From assembly GCA_024642185.1 (NCBI GenBank), contig JAHEBR010000129.1, positions 1 to 6,127 of the forward strand: 6,127 nucleotides of DNA, written 5' to 3'. Within the stretch, counting starts at the first letter, position 1. The number at the start of each line of letters is the position of its first letter. The notes under the pieces are model-generated. The model searched no databases. It saw only the letters and a list, made by a program, of their open reading frames with translations, and was not told where the DNA came from. The DNA is from Marivivens sp. (GTDB taxonomy: Bacteria; Pseudomonadota; Alphaproteobacteria; Rhodobacterales; Rhodobacteraceae). Position numbers and translations under genes: made by a program. Shown here in pieces: positions 5,859-6,127 of the stretch.

Positions 5859-5895
5859 AAGGCCGTGGACGCAGATCCGCGGCCTTTCGCATTCT
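5859..5895 (+). terminator. Hairpin terminator after trpB
   Basis: AAGGCCGTGG at 5859-5868 pairs with CCGCGGCCTT at 5877-5886, ten pairs with one G-U, around an 8-base loop. The tail TTTCGCATTCT is only moderately T-rich, so termination may be incomplete. Its position 20 bases after the trpB stop fits the end of the trp transcript. Confidence 0.7.
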
Positions 5896-5948
5896 AAACT
5901 CTGGTTTATGCGGCTAGCGCAGGGGTTTATTCGGGCGATTTAAACCTC
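5895..5948 (+). promoter_or_regulatory. Cluster of inverted TAAAC/GTTTA repeats, possible operator
   Basis: Two inverted pairs are visible: TAAAC (5895-5899) with GTTTA (5904-5908) around TCTG, and GGGGTTTA (5922-5929) with TAAACCTC (5941-5948) around 11 bases, one G-T pair included. GGTTTAT also occurs as a direct repeat at 5903-5909 and 5924-5930. The centres of the two pairs are about 33 bases apart, roughly three helical turns. The cluster lies about 100 bases before the last gene. A protein-binding site is inference; no clear promoter was found between it and the gene. Confidence 0.3.
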
Positions 5949-6044
5949 AGGTGAATGGCCCTCAGCGGCCTTTCAGGTTCCAACTCGATGTGACGCACAT
6001 TCAATGCGCCAAGACCTACGAGCAACCAACGAGAGGACCCCCTG

Positions 6045-6127
6045 ATGCGCAAGCTAATCTTTACAACTACTGCCCTTTTGGGCCTGAACGCCGGCGCGGC
6101 CTATGCCTATATGGATGCCAATACCAT
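6045..6127 (+). CDS. Secreted or periplasmic protein, 5' end only
   Basis: The window ends after 27 complete codons, so the product cannot be named. The start ATG 6045 has a good ribosome binding site, GAGAGGA at 6031-6037, seven bases upstream. The visible protein has a typical Sec signal peptide: basic MRK at 1-3, a hydrophobic core at about 4-18 (IFTTTALLGLNAGAA), and AYA at 19-21, which fits signal peptidase I cleavage after Ala21, leaving a mature start YMDANT. No lipobox cysteine is seen. Transcription is separate from trpB because of the terminator between them. Bases 5949-6044 hold a doubled TCAGGT (5947-5952 and 5973-5978) but no promoter I can defend. Confidence 0.75.
   Translation, partial: MRKLIFTTTALLGLNAGAAYAYMDANT

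Overview
The window looks like chromosomal core DNA from a GC-rich alphaproteobacterium, most likely Rhodobacterales (Roseobacter/Paracoccaceae type). The clues are the gene order cmk - rpsA - ihfB - lapA - trpF - trpB, the wording of the S1 and IHF-beta proteins, the G/C-biased third codon positions, and a stem-loop repeat after trpF of a kind I remember from that order. All complete genes are on the + strand. The assignment comes from pattern recognition, not from a database search.

Layout: (1) 3-416 is the 3' end of a small multi-pass membrane protein gene that overlaps cmk by ATGA. (2) cmk (413-1018) makes cytidylate kinase. (3) 1019-1210 holds a possible promoter, a good intrinsic terminator and two small hairpins ahead of rpsA. 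(4) rpsA (1211-2890) makes six-domain ribosomal protein S1 and ends in a strong intrinsic terminator (2914-2947). (5) 2891-3175 is non-coding and contains candidate promoters and the ribosome binding site of ihfB. (6) ihfB (3176-3457), lapA (3468-3824) and trpF (3821-4468) form a tight operon: a 10-base gap, then an ATGA overlap. (7) 4469-4611 holds a palindromic repeat and the trpB leader. (8) trpB (4612-5838) ends in a hairpin terminator (5859-5895). (9) 5896-6044 has clustered inverted TAAAC/GTTTA words and leads into the start of a secreted-protein gene cut off by the window end (6045-6127).

The genes are mostly housekeeping: CMP/dCMP phosphorylation, translation initiation (S1), nucleoid architecture (IHF beta), an envelope protein of the LapA family, and two steps of tryptophan synthesis (TrpF and TrpB). 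trpA does not follow trpB here, and trpB is closed by its own terminator.

I see no phage, CRISPR array, defence system, tRNA or insertion sequence. The points worth a second look are small regulatory ones: a short out-of-frame reading frame with a strong ribosome binding site over the trpB start, competing hairpins in the trpF-trpB repeat, the structured rpsA leader, and the inverted-repeat cluster before the last gene. I found no convincing undescribed system.
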